Numbered from the stretch's first letter, positions 38,076 to 48,441 are shown. The stretch is 64,000 nt of DNA from Fructobacillus parabroussonetiae (GCF_018437265.1 NZ_JAAMFL010000008.1:24045-88044), one strand, 5' to 3'. The notes: generated from the letters alone by a model not told the origin. Program-made: numbers and translations.

Positions 38076-39236
38076 TTAGGGGGCAGCCTGACCGGTTAGT
38101 TCCGTAAAGAACTGCTGACCAAGTTTTTCGAAGGAATGATCGCCATCATACTGATTCGAAAGAAGAATAATGGCATTTTTCCCCTTGTTTGAAACGACGG
38201 TATTCGATTCATAACCCGAAAAGATGCCATGCCCTTCATAGACCGATCCATAACCATACAAACCGGAAACATAGTGTGCCGGCAAGTGTTGGCTAAGGAG
38301 CTGTTGAGGATTTTTATCCAATTTGTTCGTGAAAAATAAACGGTAGAGTTGATAGAGTTGGCCGGTCGTCATCGACACGTTACCGGTTCCCGTTTCCCGC
38401 TGGTATTCCACCGGCAAAACATCCCGCTCACTCTCGCTTCCAAACTGATAGGCCTTAGCAAAGTTTGCCGCCTTTTTAAAAGTCGGATAGAAAAAAATGC
38501 CTAATTTCGCCTTCTGATTAAAGGCCTGATTGGCCAGCGTCTGGAAGGGCTTGCCCGTGACTTTCATCAAAATGCCGGCGAGCAAGCGGTAGTTAATGGG
38601 CTGGTAAGTCCAACCGGACCCCGTGCCAATCACACCACCTGAACTCTCCGCATTAGCAGCTGAAAAGTCCACGTTGTCCGCATCGGAAGTAAAACTATCC
38701 GGCTGCTTGCTCTGCTTCAAACCAGAGGTCATGGTCAACAGATCCCGCACCGTAATTTGGTCAGCGTTTAAAACGTTTGGGTAATAATCCGATAGCTTAC
38801 TCTCGTAAGACAGCTTACCGGCATCCACCGCCTGGCTCACCAAAATGGCCGTTAAGATCTTGGCCGTTGAAGCAACTGGAAAAGTCGTTTTCGGCCCGTT
38901 CGCCTCGTTTTTTTCAACGTTTGCTTTTCCATAGCCCTGATGAAGCACGATATGCCCGTTTTTCACCAGCAAAGCCGTACCAGAAAAATGGTTATCCTGT
39001 AAGGCCTGGTCAAGTTTCTTTGCGACTTGGCCATCGGCGTGGACCGTTTGGTCGAGTCGTTCCGTCGTTGTTGCGGATGCCTTTTTGGCAACCGCTCGAT
39101 CCGGTCTGGAAGCCCCAACAATGGTCAAAGCCAAAATGAGGGCAAAGAGGAAAAGAACCGATGCAAAGTAAAAGATCGGGCGATGATACCAAGGAAGCTT
39201 GGCCTTAGCGGGAAAAATATCCGTACGCTTAAGCAT
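38076..39236 (-). CDS. membrane-anchored serine hydrolase (beta-lactamase / PBP fold)
   Basis: A 386-residue protein: one N-terminal membrane helix (residues 20-41), then an extracellular beta-lactamase-type domain. Catalytic S123-TA-K126 gives SxxK. The second motif reads YQP rather than YxN in the line TYQPINYRLLAG. Members trim or hydrolyse cell-wall peptides or esters. Start overlaps the murF end by 8 nt behind GGGGGAAGC, so it is translated with wall-synthesis gene murF. Exact substrate unknown. Confidence 0.8.
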   Translation of the reverse strand: MLKRTDIFPAKAKLPWYHRPIFYFASVLFLFALILALTIVGASRPDRAVAKKASATTTERLDQTVHADGQVAKKLDQALQDNHFSGTALLVKNGHIVLHQGYGKANVEKNEANGPKTTFPVASTAKILTAILVSQAVDAGKLSYESKLSDYYPNVLNADQITVRDLLTMTSGLKQSKQPDSFTSDADNVDFSAANAESSGGVIGTGSGWTYQPINYRLLAGILMKVTGKPFQTLANQAFNQKAKLGIFFYPTFKKAANFAKAYQFGSESERDVLPVEYQRETGTGNVSMTTGQLYQLYRLFFTNKLDKNPQQLLSQHLPAHYVSGLYGYGSVYEGHGIFSGYESNTVVSNKGKNAIILLSNQYDGDHSFEKLGQQFFTELTGQAAP

Positions 39237-40581
39237 GCTTCCCCCATCCTGTTGTCAACTCGTCAACCAATTGCTCGAGATGAATCCCGTGCGAGGCCTT
39301 TAAGAAGACAAAATCCCTTGCTGTCAAAGACTTTTTCAAATCCGTGGTCAACTGTTCCAACTGGTCGGCTTGATAGCCCCTGACGTCAAGATCAGCTGCT
39401 CGTTCTTTTAATGCTGGCAACAAATTTTCGACCATTAAAGGCCCAACGAGCGCGACCTTTTTAGGCTTGGCTGCCAAAACAGCGTCAGCCAAATCAGCGT
39501 GCAGGGCTGGGCCTTGCTCGCCCAATTCCAACATATCGCCAAGTACCAGCACTAAGTTGTCGACAGCATCCTTTGAAAGCGCCTGCAGCACTTCTTTAGT
39601 TGCGGTCGGATTAGCATTATAGACATCCGAAAGTAAAGTCGCCCCGTTGGCAGCCTTTAACATCTCCGTCCGGTTCTTCGTGAGATCAAAATGTGCCAAA
39701 GCACTTGCCATGGTTTTGAGGTCTAAGCCGAGGGCCTGACCAACCATAATCGCTGCTTCTGCATTCTTAACATTATAGCGGCCCAGCATGGGAATTGCAA
39801 ACCGCTGACCGTTTTCGGTCCAGGCCGTGGTCGTTAAACTTTCGTCGACATCGGCTGGAACCGGCCCAAAGGTCTTCGTGTTTTCCGGTAGGGTCGTTGC
39901 CTCGACAAGCAACGGTTCGTCTGCCGGAATCAAGAACAAACCGCCCGGCTTAAGGCCTGTTGCAATCTCTAGCTTAGCCTTGGCGATGTTTGCCCGTGTC
40001 TGAAAGAATTCGAGATGGGCTTCACCAATCATGGTAATGACGGCAATATCGGGCTTGGCCAAATTCGACAGGGCCGTTAACTGACCCGGTCGGTCCATCC
40101 CCATCTCCAAAACGAGCACTTCGGTTGTTTCCGGCATGGAAAGAATGGTAACGGGTAAGCCAATCTCATTATTAAAGTTGGCCGGCGTCTTAAAGGTCTG
40201 GTACTTTTTGGACAAAATGGCCGCCGTCATATCCTTCGTCGTCGTTTTACCATTGGAACCCGTAATGGCCACGACCTTTGGTTGAACCTGCTTGAGGTAA
40301 AACTGGCTAAGCGCCTGCAAGCCCGCAAACGAATCAGCGACAACCACGGCAGGTACCTTTCCTGGCAGAACGTGTCCTTCTTGGGCCAAAACCGCCTTGG
40401 CCCCCTTCTCCATGGCCATCTGGATAAAGTGGTGACCATCGTTTTCACCAACCAAGGCAACGAAGAGATCGCCGGCTTTGACCTGTCTGGAATCGAAGGC
40501 AACCCCTGTGACTTGAACCTGGTCATTGCCCTGCACCGCGCCATTCGTTGCGACTTTGATATCTGCTAGCGTGAGCTTCAT
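39229..40581 (-). CDS. murF: UDP-MurNAc-tripeptide:D-Ala-D-Ala ligase
   Basis: A 450-residue Mur ligase adding D-Ala-D-Ala to the wall precursor. N-terminal VAFDSRQVKAGDLFVAL is typical of MurF; ATP loop GSNGKTTTK at about 108-116; EMGMDRPGQL and NKNRTEML-like motif (LTKNRTEM). It overlaps the alpha/beta hydrolase stop as ATGA. It is the middle gene of a three-gene run (hydrolase, murF, serine hydrolase). Confidence 0.96.
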   Translation of the reverse strand: MKLTLADIKVATNGAVQGNDQVQVTGVAFDSRQVKAGDLFVALVGENDGHHFIQMAMEKGAKAVLAQEGHVLPGKVPAVVVADSFAGLQALSQFYLKQVQPKVVAITGSNGKTTTKDMTAAILSKKYQTFKTPANFNNEIGLPVTILSMPETTEVLVLEMGMDRPGQLTALSNLAKPDIAVITMIGEAHLEFFQTRANIAKAKLEIATGLKPGGLFLIPADEPLLVEATTLPENTKTFGPVPADVDESLTTTAWTENGQRFAIPMLGRYNVKNAEAAIMVGQALGLDLKTMASALAHFDLTKNRTEMLKAANGATLLSDVYNANPTATKEVLQALSKDAVDNLVLVLGDMLELGEQGPALHADLADAVLAAKPKKVALVGPLMVENLLPALKERAADLDVRGYQADQLEQLTTDLKKSLTARDFVFLKASHGIHLEQLVDELTTGWGKHA

Positions 40582-41444
40582 AAAGCGTTCCTTTTTCTTT
40601 CCTCTGTAAAAGTCAACAAGATTTCTTTAGCAATCGTCTGCGCCTGACTTTCCAGGGCGAAATGCCCCGCGTCAAGAGCGACGACTTTGGCAGTCGGCAC
40701 ATCCCTTTGAAAGGCCAGCGCGCCTGGCCAAATGAAGGAAGGATCGTTTTGACCCCAAATGGCCAATAATTTTGGCTGCCAGTCGCGCAAATAGCGCTGA
40801 AAGTCTGGATAAGCGGCAACATTGCTCCGATAGTCCAGGATTAAATCATTTTGTTTTTCAGCAAAATCAGCAATCGTTTCCCGATAAAAAATATCGAGGC
40901 AATACCCATCGGGGCCGACAGTGCCGGGCTGTTCACCGCCCAGGTACTGCGCTTTAATGGTCTTTGGATCGTAAGCCTTAGCAAAAGTCGCCCTACCTTC
41001 ATCTGTCGGCTGCTGCCAATAGGCCTTGCGGGCCTGCCACTTACTGCCCAGCCCCTCTTCATAGACATTCCCGTTTTGACTAATAATCCCAAGAATTTTT
41101 TCTGGGGCTGCCATTGCGAGGCGAAAACCAACTGGTGCGCCATAATCAAAAACATAGAGATAGTATTGATCGATAGCCAGTGCCTCAAGGAAGGCAGCGA
41201 TAACCGCGGTCTCATTTTCAAAACTATAGGTATAGTCCCGACGATCAGGCGATTCGCTCTGTCCAAAGCCGACCATGTCCGGTGCAATACAGTAAAAGTC
41301 CTTGGCCAATAAAGGCATTAGTTGACGAAAATAATGGGAGGCCGTTGGAAAACCATGGAGCAACAGAAGTGCCGGCTTTTTTGGATCACCAGCCGTTCGA
41401 TAAAAGATCGAGACGCCCTTTGCTTGAATTCGCTTAAATAACAT
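40578..41444 (-). CDS. alpha/beta hydrolase with an Asp nucleophile
   Basis: A 288-residue alpha/beta-fold hydrolase. The oxyanion motif LLHGFPTASHYF and the nucleophile elbow VFDYGAPVG place Asp, not Ser, at the catalytic position, as in epoxide hydrolases and haloalkane dehalogenases. Acid WGQNDPSF and base DAGHFALE follow. Physiological substrate unknown. The start follows GGGGGCAAC. The stop overlaps the murF start (ATGA), so it leads the murF run. Confidence 0.82.
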   Translation of the reverse strand: MLFKRIQAKGVSIFYRTAGDPKKPALLLLHGFPTASHYFRQLMPLLAKDFYCIAPDMVGFGQSESPDRRDYTYSFENETAVIAAFLEALAIDQYYLYVFDYGAPVGFRLAMAAPEKILGIISQNGNVYEEGLGSKWQARKAYWQQPTDEGRATFAKAYDPKTIKAQYLGGEQPGTVGPDGYCLDIFYRETIADFAEKQNDLILDYRSNVAAYPDFQRYLRDWQPKLLAIWGQNDPSFIWPGALAFQRDVPTAKVVALDAGHFALESQAQTIAKEILLTFTEERKRNAL

Positions 41445-41490
41445 GTTGCCCCCCTAAAACAGCTTGAATAAAATCCTCTTAAATTCTATT

Positions 41491-42879
41491 TTAACGCTTT
41501 TTAGCAAGAACTGTCACCGTTTCAATGTGGGCCGTTTGGGGGAATTGATCGACTGGCACCACCGGTCCCATGATGGCATAGCCGACTTCTTGAAAGAGCG
41601 CACAGTCGCGGGCAGCCGTTTTCGGGTTACAGGACACATAAACCACCCGGTCAGGTGCCATCAACGCCGTTTTTTCAATCAGTTCCTTGGTCAATCCCCG
41701 CCGTGGCGGATCAACAAAGACGACATCCGGCCGGACACCTTCTGCTTGCCAGGAAACAAACTGTTTTGGCGCATCCGCGAGGCGATAGCTGGCGTTTTCA
41801 ATGCCATTAATGGCCAGGTTTTTTTGAGCATCAAAAACCGCCCCCGGCACCACCTCAACACCAATCACCTGCTTGACACGGTCCGCCACTGACATGCCGA
41901 TTGTTCCAATCCCAGCATAGGCGTCCACCACCAAATCCGTTTTCTTTAGCTGCGCCAAATCAGCGGCCGTCTGATAGAGTTTTTCGGTCATGACAGGATT
42001 GACCTGGTAGAAGGAATTAGGTCCGATCAAGAAGCGCTTGCCAAGCAAGCTGTCTTCAATTTGATCACGGCCATAAAGGGTCTCGTTATCAGCCGATAAC
42101 TGGACGTAGTCCTTCTTTGGGGCCTTATTTAAAATCAACGATGTGAGGTCCGGCAGGGCTTCTTTGATGGCTGCAACGACTTGGTCTCTTTTTGGCAAAG
42201 TCGCTTCGTTGGACACCAAGACAACCATCAACTCCTTAGAGTAGTGGCCACGACGAACCATGATATAGCGAATGGCCCCTTTTTCTTCGTCTGGATCATA
42301 AGCCGAGATCTGCCATTTTTCCAAAATATTGCGGACCGTCACAATCACTTCATCCAAGCGCCGATCGTTGACAAAATAATCTTCCATTGGCACTAATTCA
42401 TGTGTCCCACGCTGATAAAAGCCGGACAGCAAGTGCCCATTTTGCCATTTTACGGGTACCACGGTTTTATTCCGATAATAAGAAGGAACCGTTTCTTCCA
42501 TCGTCACCGGTTCAGCCACTGAAACTTCTAAACCAGCATCCGCAAAGTTTTCTTTCACAAGCGATTGCTTCCAGTCCTTTTGGGCCGAATAAGCCCAATT
42601 GACTAAGGGCGCCGTTCCGGCCTCAATGAGATACTGGCGGTTCGCATCAATGCGTTTTGGGTGCTTTTTCACCCAAGACACAATCCGACCGTAAGCCGAT
42701 AACTTATCGACCTGAATGATTTCAACCTCCACCACTTCGTCGAGCATGGCGTCTGCCAAATAGACAGGGTAGATCTGCTTCTCGTCCGCCCAGGCAACGC
42801 CCATGCCGTTTTGACGGATCTTGGCCACCGTTAATTGGATTTGTTCATGTAATTTTACAGGTGGGGTCGTCTTCGCCAT
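41491..42879 (-). CDS. rlmD: 23S rRNA uracil-C5 methyltransferase (RlmD/RlmCD type)
   Basis: A 462-residue SAM-dependent RNA methyltransferase: N-terminal TRAM domain (residues 1-70), then the TrmA/RumA catalytic core with DAYAGIGTIG, FVDPPRRGL and YVSCNP (catalytic Cys). In relatives the linker holds a 4Fe-4S site (CGGCxxQH); here the matching stretch is AGTAPLVNWAY, without cysteine. Activity is expected to be kept because Gram-positive members vary here. Which 23S uridine is modified is not certain. Confidence 0.88.
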   Translation of the reverse strand: MAKTTPPVKLHEQIQLTVAKIRQNGMGVAWADEKQIYPVYLADAMLDEVVEVEIIQVDKLSAYGRIVSWVKKHPKRIDANRQYLIEAGTAPLVNWAYSAQKDWKQSLVKENFADAGLEVSVAEPVTMEETVPSYYRNKTVVPVKWQNGHLLSGFYQRGTHELVPMEDYFVNDRRLDEVIVTVRNILEKWQISAYDPDEEKGAIRYIMVRRGHYSKELMVVLVSNEATLPKRDQVVAAIKEALPDLTSLILNKAPKKDYVQLSADNETLYGRDQIEDSLLGKRFLIGPNSFYQVNPVMTEKLYQTAADLAQLKKTDLVVDAYAGIGTIGMSVADRVKQVIGVEVVPGAVFDAQKNLAINGIENASYRLADAPKQFVSWQAEGVRPDVVFVDPPRRGLTKELIEKTALMAPDRVVYVSCNPKTAARDCALFQEVGYAIMGPVVPVDQFPQTAHIETVTVLAKKR

Positions 42880-42923
42880 GGCGCTTCCTTCTTCACATTG
42901 TTATCGAGGGACTTTTACAAAAT

Positions 42924-42953
42924 AAAAAACGTCCACCGAGGTGAACGTTTTTG
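42924..42953 (-). terminator. terminator of rpmE2
   Basis: AACGT.CACC-TC-GGTG.ACGTT with a T-run on the minus strand, just after the stop. Confidence 0.82.
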
Positions 42954-42960
42954 AACAAAC

Positions 42961-43224
42961 TTATTGGTCGTTGTTCTTGAAACCGAAGTTCGCAAACTTC
43001 TTGTTAAACTTATCAACGGCACCATCAGCCTGAGTAAACTTCTGCTTACCAGTGTAGAATGGATGTGAGTCTGACGTGATGTCCATACGTACTGATGGAT
43101 ATTCTTGACCGTCAAATTCGGCTGTCGTTTCAGTTTCAACAGTTGAAGCTGACAAGAACTTCTTACCAGTTGCGGCATCAATGAAGACAACTGGACGGTA
43201 ATTTGGGTGGATATCTGCTTTCAT
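42961..43224 (-). CDS. rpmE2: 50S ribosomal protein bL31, type B
   Basis: An 87-residue ribosomal protein. It starts [16 protein letters not shown] and contains [12 protein letters not shown], the type-B form without the zinc CxxC pairs of type A. It bridges the 30S head and 50S. Start follows CTAAGGAGATTAGTC. Own promoter upstream and own terminator. Confidence 0.96.
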   Translation of the reverse strand: MKADIHPNYRPVVFIDAATGKKFLSASTVETETTAEFDGQEYPSVRMDITSDSHPFYTGKQKFTQADGAVDKFNKKFANFGFKNNDQ

Positions 43225-43241
43225 GACTAATCTCCTTAGCG

Positions 43242-43310
43242 CCCTGACTATTCATAGCCAGAGTCAGTTATTAACTGTATAAGTGTAGCATGCCAAAGTC
43301 TTTTTGACAA
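43242..43310 (-). promoter_or_regulatory. rpmE2 promoter and leader stem
   Basis: TTGTCA (43305-43310), 17 nt, TGC-TACACT (43282-43287) is a strong extended-10 promoter. The leader then carries an inverted repeat CTGACT...AGTCAG (43242-43266). L31 genes in several phyla have autoregulatory leaders; whether this stem is one is inference. Confidence 0.6.
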
Positions 43311-43314
43311 GAAC

Positions 43315-44601
43315 TTATGGCATCAAATTAATCAGGTCGACCCCTTCGATTTGCAAGTCGACACCGAGGCCGCGCAGCTTCTCAGCCAAGCGGTCATAGC
43401 CACGCAAGATATGCGAAGCGTTATCAATCACGGTTTGCCCATCGGCCATGATGGCCGCAATGACCAAAGCCGCACCGGCACGGATTTCAGCGGCTTCAAC
43501 CGTCGTTCCAACGAGGCGCTTGGAATGGTTCACCTTAATTTCACCGGGGTTCAGTGAGGACAACTCGGCGCCCATCCGGCGCAATTCGGCGATGTGTCGA
43601 ATCCGTTGTGGATAAATGGTTTCAATAATGGTTGATTCCCCCTCAGCCAAGAAAAGGAGCGGGGTAATCGGTTGCTGCAAGTCAGTGGCAAAACCTGGGT
43701 AAGGCATCGTCTTGATTGAAACGGGCTTCAGTGCACGAGAAGGACCAATGTAGATGGAATCCTCCCCAATTTGCATATCAACGCCCATCTCAAGCAGCTT
43801 GGAAGTGTATGACTCCAAGTGCTCCGGAATCACGTTTTGAACCGTCACCCCATCGCCATAGGCCGCAGCCATCGACATGTACGTTCCCGCCTCAATACGG
43901 TCCGGAATCACCGTGTGCGTGTTCTGTGCTTTTAAGCTCTCAACCCCAGTAATACGGATTGTATCGGTTCCAGCACCACGGATGTTGGCCCCCATGTTAT
44001 TAAGGAAGGTCGCAATATCGATAATTTCGGGCTCCTTGGCCACGTTTTCGATAATGGTTTGTCCCTTGGCACGCACAGCAGCCAAAATAATGTTAATCGT
44101 TGCCCCGACCGAAACGGTATCCAAGGCGATTCGCGCACCGTTCAAGCCGTTTTCACTGGCATCGATGTTAATCACATCGTCTTTTTCCGTGACTTTGGCA
44201 CCGAGGGCTTCAAAGCCCTTGATGTGTTGATCAATTGGACGAGAGCCCAAGTTATCCCCACCAGGAAAAGTCACGGTTGCCCGACCAAAGCGTCCCAACA
44301 AGGCCCCCATGAAATAATAGGAAGCACGCAAGGACTTAATCGCCGTTGCGGGCAGTGGGGCTTCTTTAATTGTTGTGGGGTCGATTGACAGATCGCCATC
44401 ATGAAAGTTCGAGTGAACGTTCATGGCAGCTAAAATATATTGTAAGTTTTTGACGTCTAAAATCTGTGGGACGTTGTCAAAGTTAACCGGCGTGTCCGCC
44501 AAGATAGCCGCTGGAATCAGCGCCACCGTTGAGTTTTTGGCACCACCGATGGTCACTTGACCAGCGACTTTGTGGCCACCATTAATAATAATTTTTGCCA
44601 T
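43315..44601 (-). CDS. murA: UDP-GlcNAc 1-carboxyvinyltransferase with Asp in place of catalytic Cys
   Basis: A 428-residue enzyme for the first committed step of peptidoglycan synthesis, PEP + UDP-GlcNAc. GGAKNS (residues 19-24, Lys22) and GFATDLQQP are typical. The active-site loop reads PGGDNLGSRPIDQH: Asp116 (codon 44254-44256) stands where MurA normally has Cys115, the residue alkylated by fosfomycin. Cys-to-Asp MurA enzymes are known in mycobacteria and chlamydiae to work and to resist fosfomycin. A second murA elsewhere cannot be excluded. The gene has its own promoter. Confidence 0.93.
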   Translation of the reverse strand: MAKIIINGGHKVAGQVTIGGAKNSTVALIPAAILADTPVNFDNVPQILDVKNLQYILAAMNVHSNFHDGDLSIDPTTIKEAPLPATAIKSLRASYYFMGALLGRFGRATVTFPGGDNLGSRPIDQHIKGFEALGAKVTEKDDVINIDASENGLNGARIALDTVSVGATINIILAAVRAKGQTIIENVAKEPEIIDIATFLNNMGANIRGAGTDTIRITGVESLKAQNTHTVIPDRIEAGTYMSMAAAYGDGVTVQNVIPEHLESYTSKLLEMGVDMQIGEDSIYIGPSRALKPVSIKTMPYPGFATDLQQPITPLLFLAEGESTIIETIYPQRIRHIAELRRMGAELSSLNPGEIKVNHSKRLVGTTVEAAEIRAGAALVIAAIMADGQTVIDNASHILRGYDRLAEKLRGLGVDLQIEGVDLINLMP

Positions 44602-44636
44602 GAGGCGAAATCCTACTTAGCTATGAGTTTACTTCG

Positions 44637-44665
44637 ATTATACGGGGTTTATTAAAAACTGACAA
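44637..44665 (-). promoter_or_regulatory. sigma-A promoter of murA
   Basis: TTGTCA, exactly 17 nt, TATAAT on the minus strand, 36 nt before the murA ATG and just after the pheT stop. No terminator separates pheT from it. Confidence 0.8.
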
Positions 44666-44671
44666 TTGCAA

Positions 44672-47131
44672 TTAACGAATTTCTGCGCCAAATTTCTCAA
44701 CGAGGGCCGTTTGAACCTTTGCAAAGTCCTTTGTCACCTTTTCTTCCACCAGTGTGTCATTTTGGTCCTGGTAGGTCAATTGATAGGCCAGCGATTTCTT
44801 ATTCTCTGGCGTTCCCTGACCAGTGTAAAGATCAAAGAAGGAAACCGTCTTCAAATGCTGCCCGGCCGTCTGCCAAATCAAATCGACGACTTCTTGGTTG
44901 GCCAAATCAGCATCCACCAAAATGGCTAAGTCACGAGTGATTTGTGGATAGCGAGAAATGGGTTGGTAAGCGTTGTCGCGCTTCGCCACATCAATCATTT
45001 CTTCCAAATTCAATTCAAAGGCAAAAATAGCTGGCAATTTCTGCTTAGCAAGAAATTCTGGGTGCACCTGACCAACGTAACCAAGGTAAACGGAGCCAGC
45101 ATAAATGTCAGCCGTCTGCCCTGGATGCATGTTTTGGTGCTCTTTAGCCGCCTTAAAGGTCACGTTTTCAATGCCGATGTTTTCCAGGTAGCTTTCCACC
45201 CGGCCCTTCATCGCATAAAAGTCAACCTCGCGCTCCTTGACGACTGGTTGCCAAGTTGATTCGGCAATCGATCCAACCAAAACAGCGGCCAAGTGTTCTT
45301 GTTCAACAGGCTGAGTGGCGGCATTGTCGTTCAAGAAGACCCGTCCCTGTTCATAGAGCGCCATGTTCTTCACAGAACGAGCGACATTATAGGCCACGTC
45401 ATCAATCAAACCGGAGAGCAAATTTTGTCGAGCCGTCGTTCGGTCAGATGACATTGGGTAATTCAAAGCCAAAACCGGGTGATCAGCCCCAATGTTAAAG
45501 GCCGTTGCCTTTTCGGGTGTCATGAGGGCATAGGAAATGGCCTGATCAAAGCCAAGCGCCTGCATGATTTGACGGCTTGCTCGAATTTTCTTTTGGCGAC
45601 CAGTCAAGTCACCTGCCGTTGATTGGCCATCAATCAAGGCCGTTGGTAAATTGTCGTAGCCATACAAACGGCCTACTTCTTCCACCAGGTCTGCCGGAAT
45701 TCGTAGGTCCGTTCGACGGCCAGGAATAACAGCGGTCAGCTTTCCTTGGTCAACGGAGACATCGAGTGCCAGTTTTCTCAAAAGCATCAGGATCTCGTCT
45801 TCCGTCAACGACGTTCCAAGCACTTGGTTGAAACGACCAAGTGGCATGGTGATGGTCACCTGCTCTTCTTGGTTAAAGCCAACCAACGCCTGTCCGGCAG
45901 CGACTTTTCCATTGGCCAAAAGAGCAATGCAGTTGGCAGCTGAAGCCAAGGCTGTTTGCGTGTTTGAACGATCGATGCCCCGTTCCAAACGGAAGGAAGA
46001 GGCCGAGCGAAGGCCATGACGACGCGCCGCTTGACGAATCAAGCTAGGATTGTACTGGCCGGCCACCAGCAAAACATCGCGGGTCTTTTCGCTAACGGCA
46101 AAGTTTGGATCCTGCTGGATGCCAGCCAGGGCTAGAACCTGACTACCAGAAGCCAAGACAATGTCTTGGCCGGCACGCAAAGCAATGGTTTCTTCGCCAT
46201 CCCCCTGCCCGAGCACTTCACCTTCTTCGGCCAAGCGGACAGTCAGATTTGAATCAGGCAGCGTGGCCAAATCAAAGGCGGCCAGTGGTTGCCCCGTCGC
46301 CAGCAACTGTTCTTGCATGGCGTCTAACACATTGTTGGTCGGTTTGATGCCAGAGGTCCACAAACGGCGCTGCAAAGCGAGCGGACTCTTTTCAACGGTC
46401 AAGTCATTGATCACCGAAAGGGCGACACCCGTTGCCAAACTTTGGCTAGCAGAAGTCACGGTCACTTGGTCTACCGCTTGAGTAGCTGAAACCGGGGCCT
46501 CGCTGACCTGCTGTTCTTGAACTTGTTGATTCGTCATCGCCGCCAACTCGTAGGCCATCCCCCGCATCGAAAGCAGATCGGCGCGGTTCGGCGTCAAGTC
46601 CGTATCAACCATCGGATCCTTTAAGCCAAGCACTTCGAGTGCATCGTCACCAGGGTTGACACCGGCCTTTTCATCAAAAACGTAAATCCCGTTTTCAATC
46701 GGTTCTGGGCAAACAGCATCGGGTAGTCCAATTTCTTGCAAAGCGGACAGCATCCCGTAGGAAACTTCGCCACGAAGCTTAGCCTTTCGGATTTTGACCA
46801 TTTCGCCGCTTTCACGGTCAATGATGTGTGAGCCAACCGAAGCCAAGATGACCAACTGGCCCTCTGCAACGTTTGGGGCACCCGTGACAACCTGAATCTG
46901 TTCCTGCCCGTCAAAGACTTGCGTAATATGCAGGTGATCTGAGTCCGGATGATCCTTGACTTCGTCCACGCGAACGACAACCAAGCCGTCTTGCTTGGCA
47001 GCCGCCTGCCCGACTTCTTCAATCTCAACGGCCGTTAATTCGATTTGCTGGGCCAAGTCCAAAATCGCCTGCTCGCTCAAATCCAAGCCCGGCGTCAAAT
47101 AGTCATTTAACCACTTTAAATTTGTTTTCAT
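44672..47131 (-). CDS. pheT: phenylalanine-tRNA ligase beta subunit
   Basis: An 819-residue subunit. Domains in order: N-terminal B1, tRNA-binding/EMAP-like fold (residues about 40-150, VRVDEVKDHPDSDHLHI), B3/B4 editing domain, B5, catalytic-like core, and C-terminal ferredoxin-fold anticodon-binding domain (RYPQITRDLAILVD). Length is normal. It begins 2 nt after pheS behind GCGAGGAAACTAATC, as a coupled operon under the upstream T-box. Confidence 0.97.
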   Translation of the reverse strand: MKTNLKWLNDYLTPGLDLSEQAILDLAQQIELTAVEIEEVGQAAAKQDGLVVVRVDEVKDHPDSDHLHITQVFDGQEQIQVVTGAPNVAEGQLVILASVGSHIIDRESGEMVKIRKAKLRGEVSYGMLSALQEIGLPDAVCPEPIENGIYVFDEKAGVNPGDDALEVLGLKDPMVDTDLTPNRADLLSMRGMAYELAAMTNQQVQEQQVSEAPVSATQAVDQVTVTSASQSLATGVALSVINDLTVEKSPLALQRRLWTSGIKPTNNVLDAMQEQLLATGQPLAAFDLATLPDSNLTVRLAEEGEVLGQGDGEETIALRAGQDIVLASGSQVLALAGIQQDPNFAVSEKTRDVLLVAGQYNPSLIRQAARRHGLRSASSFRLERGIDRSNTQTALASAANCIALLANGKVAAGQALVGFNQEEQVTITMPLGRFNQVLGTSLTEDEILMLLRKLALDVSVDQGKLTAVIPGRRTDLRIPADLVEEVGRLYGYDNLPTALIDGQSTAGDLTGRQKKIRASRQIMQALGFDQAISYALMTPEKATAFNIGADHPVLALNYPMSSDRTTARQNLLSGLIDDVAYNVARSVKNMALYEQGRVFLNDNAATQPVEQEHLAAVLVGSIAESTWQPVVKEREVDFYAMKGRVESYLENIGIENVTFKAAKEHQNMHPGQTADIYAGSVYLGYVGQVHPEFLAKQKLPAIFAFELNLEEMIDVAKRDNAYQPISRYPQITRDLAILVDADLANQEVVDLIWQTAGQHLKTVSFFDLYTGQGTPENKKSLAYQLTYQDQNDTLVEEKVTKDFAKVQTALVEKFGAEIR

Positions 47132-47133
47132 GA

Positions 47134-48183
<1,050 letters not shown>

Positions 48184-48204
48184 CCTTATCCCTCTTTTAC
48201 TCAA

Positions 48205-48244
48205 ATAAAAAAGTCCCCTGTCATCTTTCGATGCCAAGGGACGT
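48205..48244 (-). terminator. T-box terminator
   Basis: GTCCCTTGG-CATC-GAAA-GATG-ACAGGGGAC with six T on the minus strand; expression platform of the T-box. Confidence 0.85.
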
Positions 48245-48427
48245 CACGAATGCCGCGGTACCACCCAAGTTCTAGTTTCACTAGCGCTTTTTGCCGGTAT
48301 CGGCGGCAGCCGTTGACGATTAAATCAAAGTTTCTTCGGACTGAAATTCGCAAAGGCTTGATTCGCAGGCTTCCACTCTCCCCGCTCGCTAGTTAACCAA
48401 AACCTTCCTACTAGGTCCTGCATTGCC
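48206..48427 (-). promoter_or_regulatory. T-box riboswitch (tRNA-Phe) of pheST
   Basis: The minus strand holds the T-box sequence AACTTGGGTGGTACCGCGG (plus-strand 48253-48271), which pairs with the tRNA acceptor end. Upstream, Stem I carries GAATTTCAG with a TTC (Phe) specifier codon followed by purine at 48343-48345. Downstream lies terminator GTCCC...GGGGAC plus T-run (48205-48244). Together they give tRNA-Phe-sensing antitermination. Confidence 0.95.
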
Positions 48428-48432
48428 CTTTT

Positions 48433-48441
48433 AGTATAGCA
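48433..48441 (-). promoter_or_regulatory. extended -10 promoter of the pheST T-box
   Basis: TGC-TATACT on the minus strand, a few bases before the predicted start of the T-box RNA; weak -35. Confidence 0.6.
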
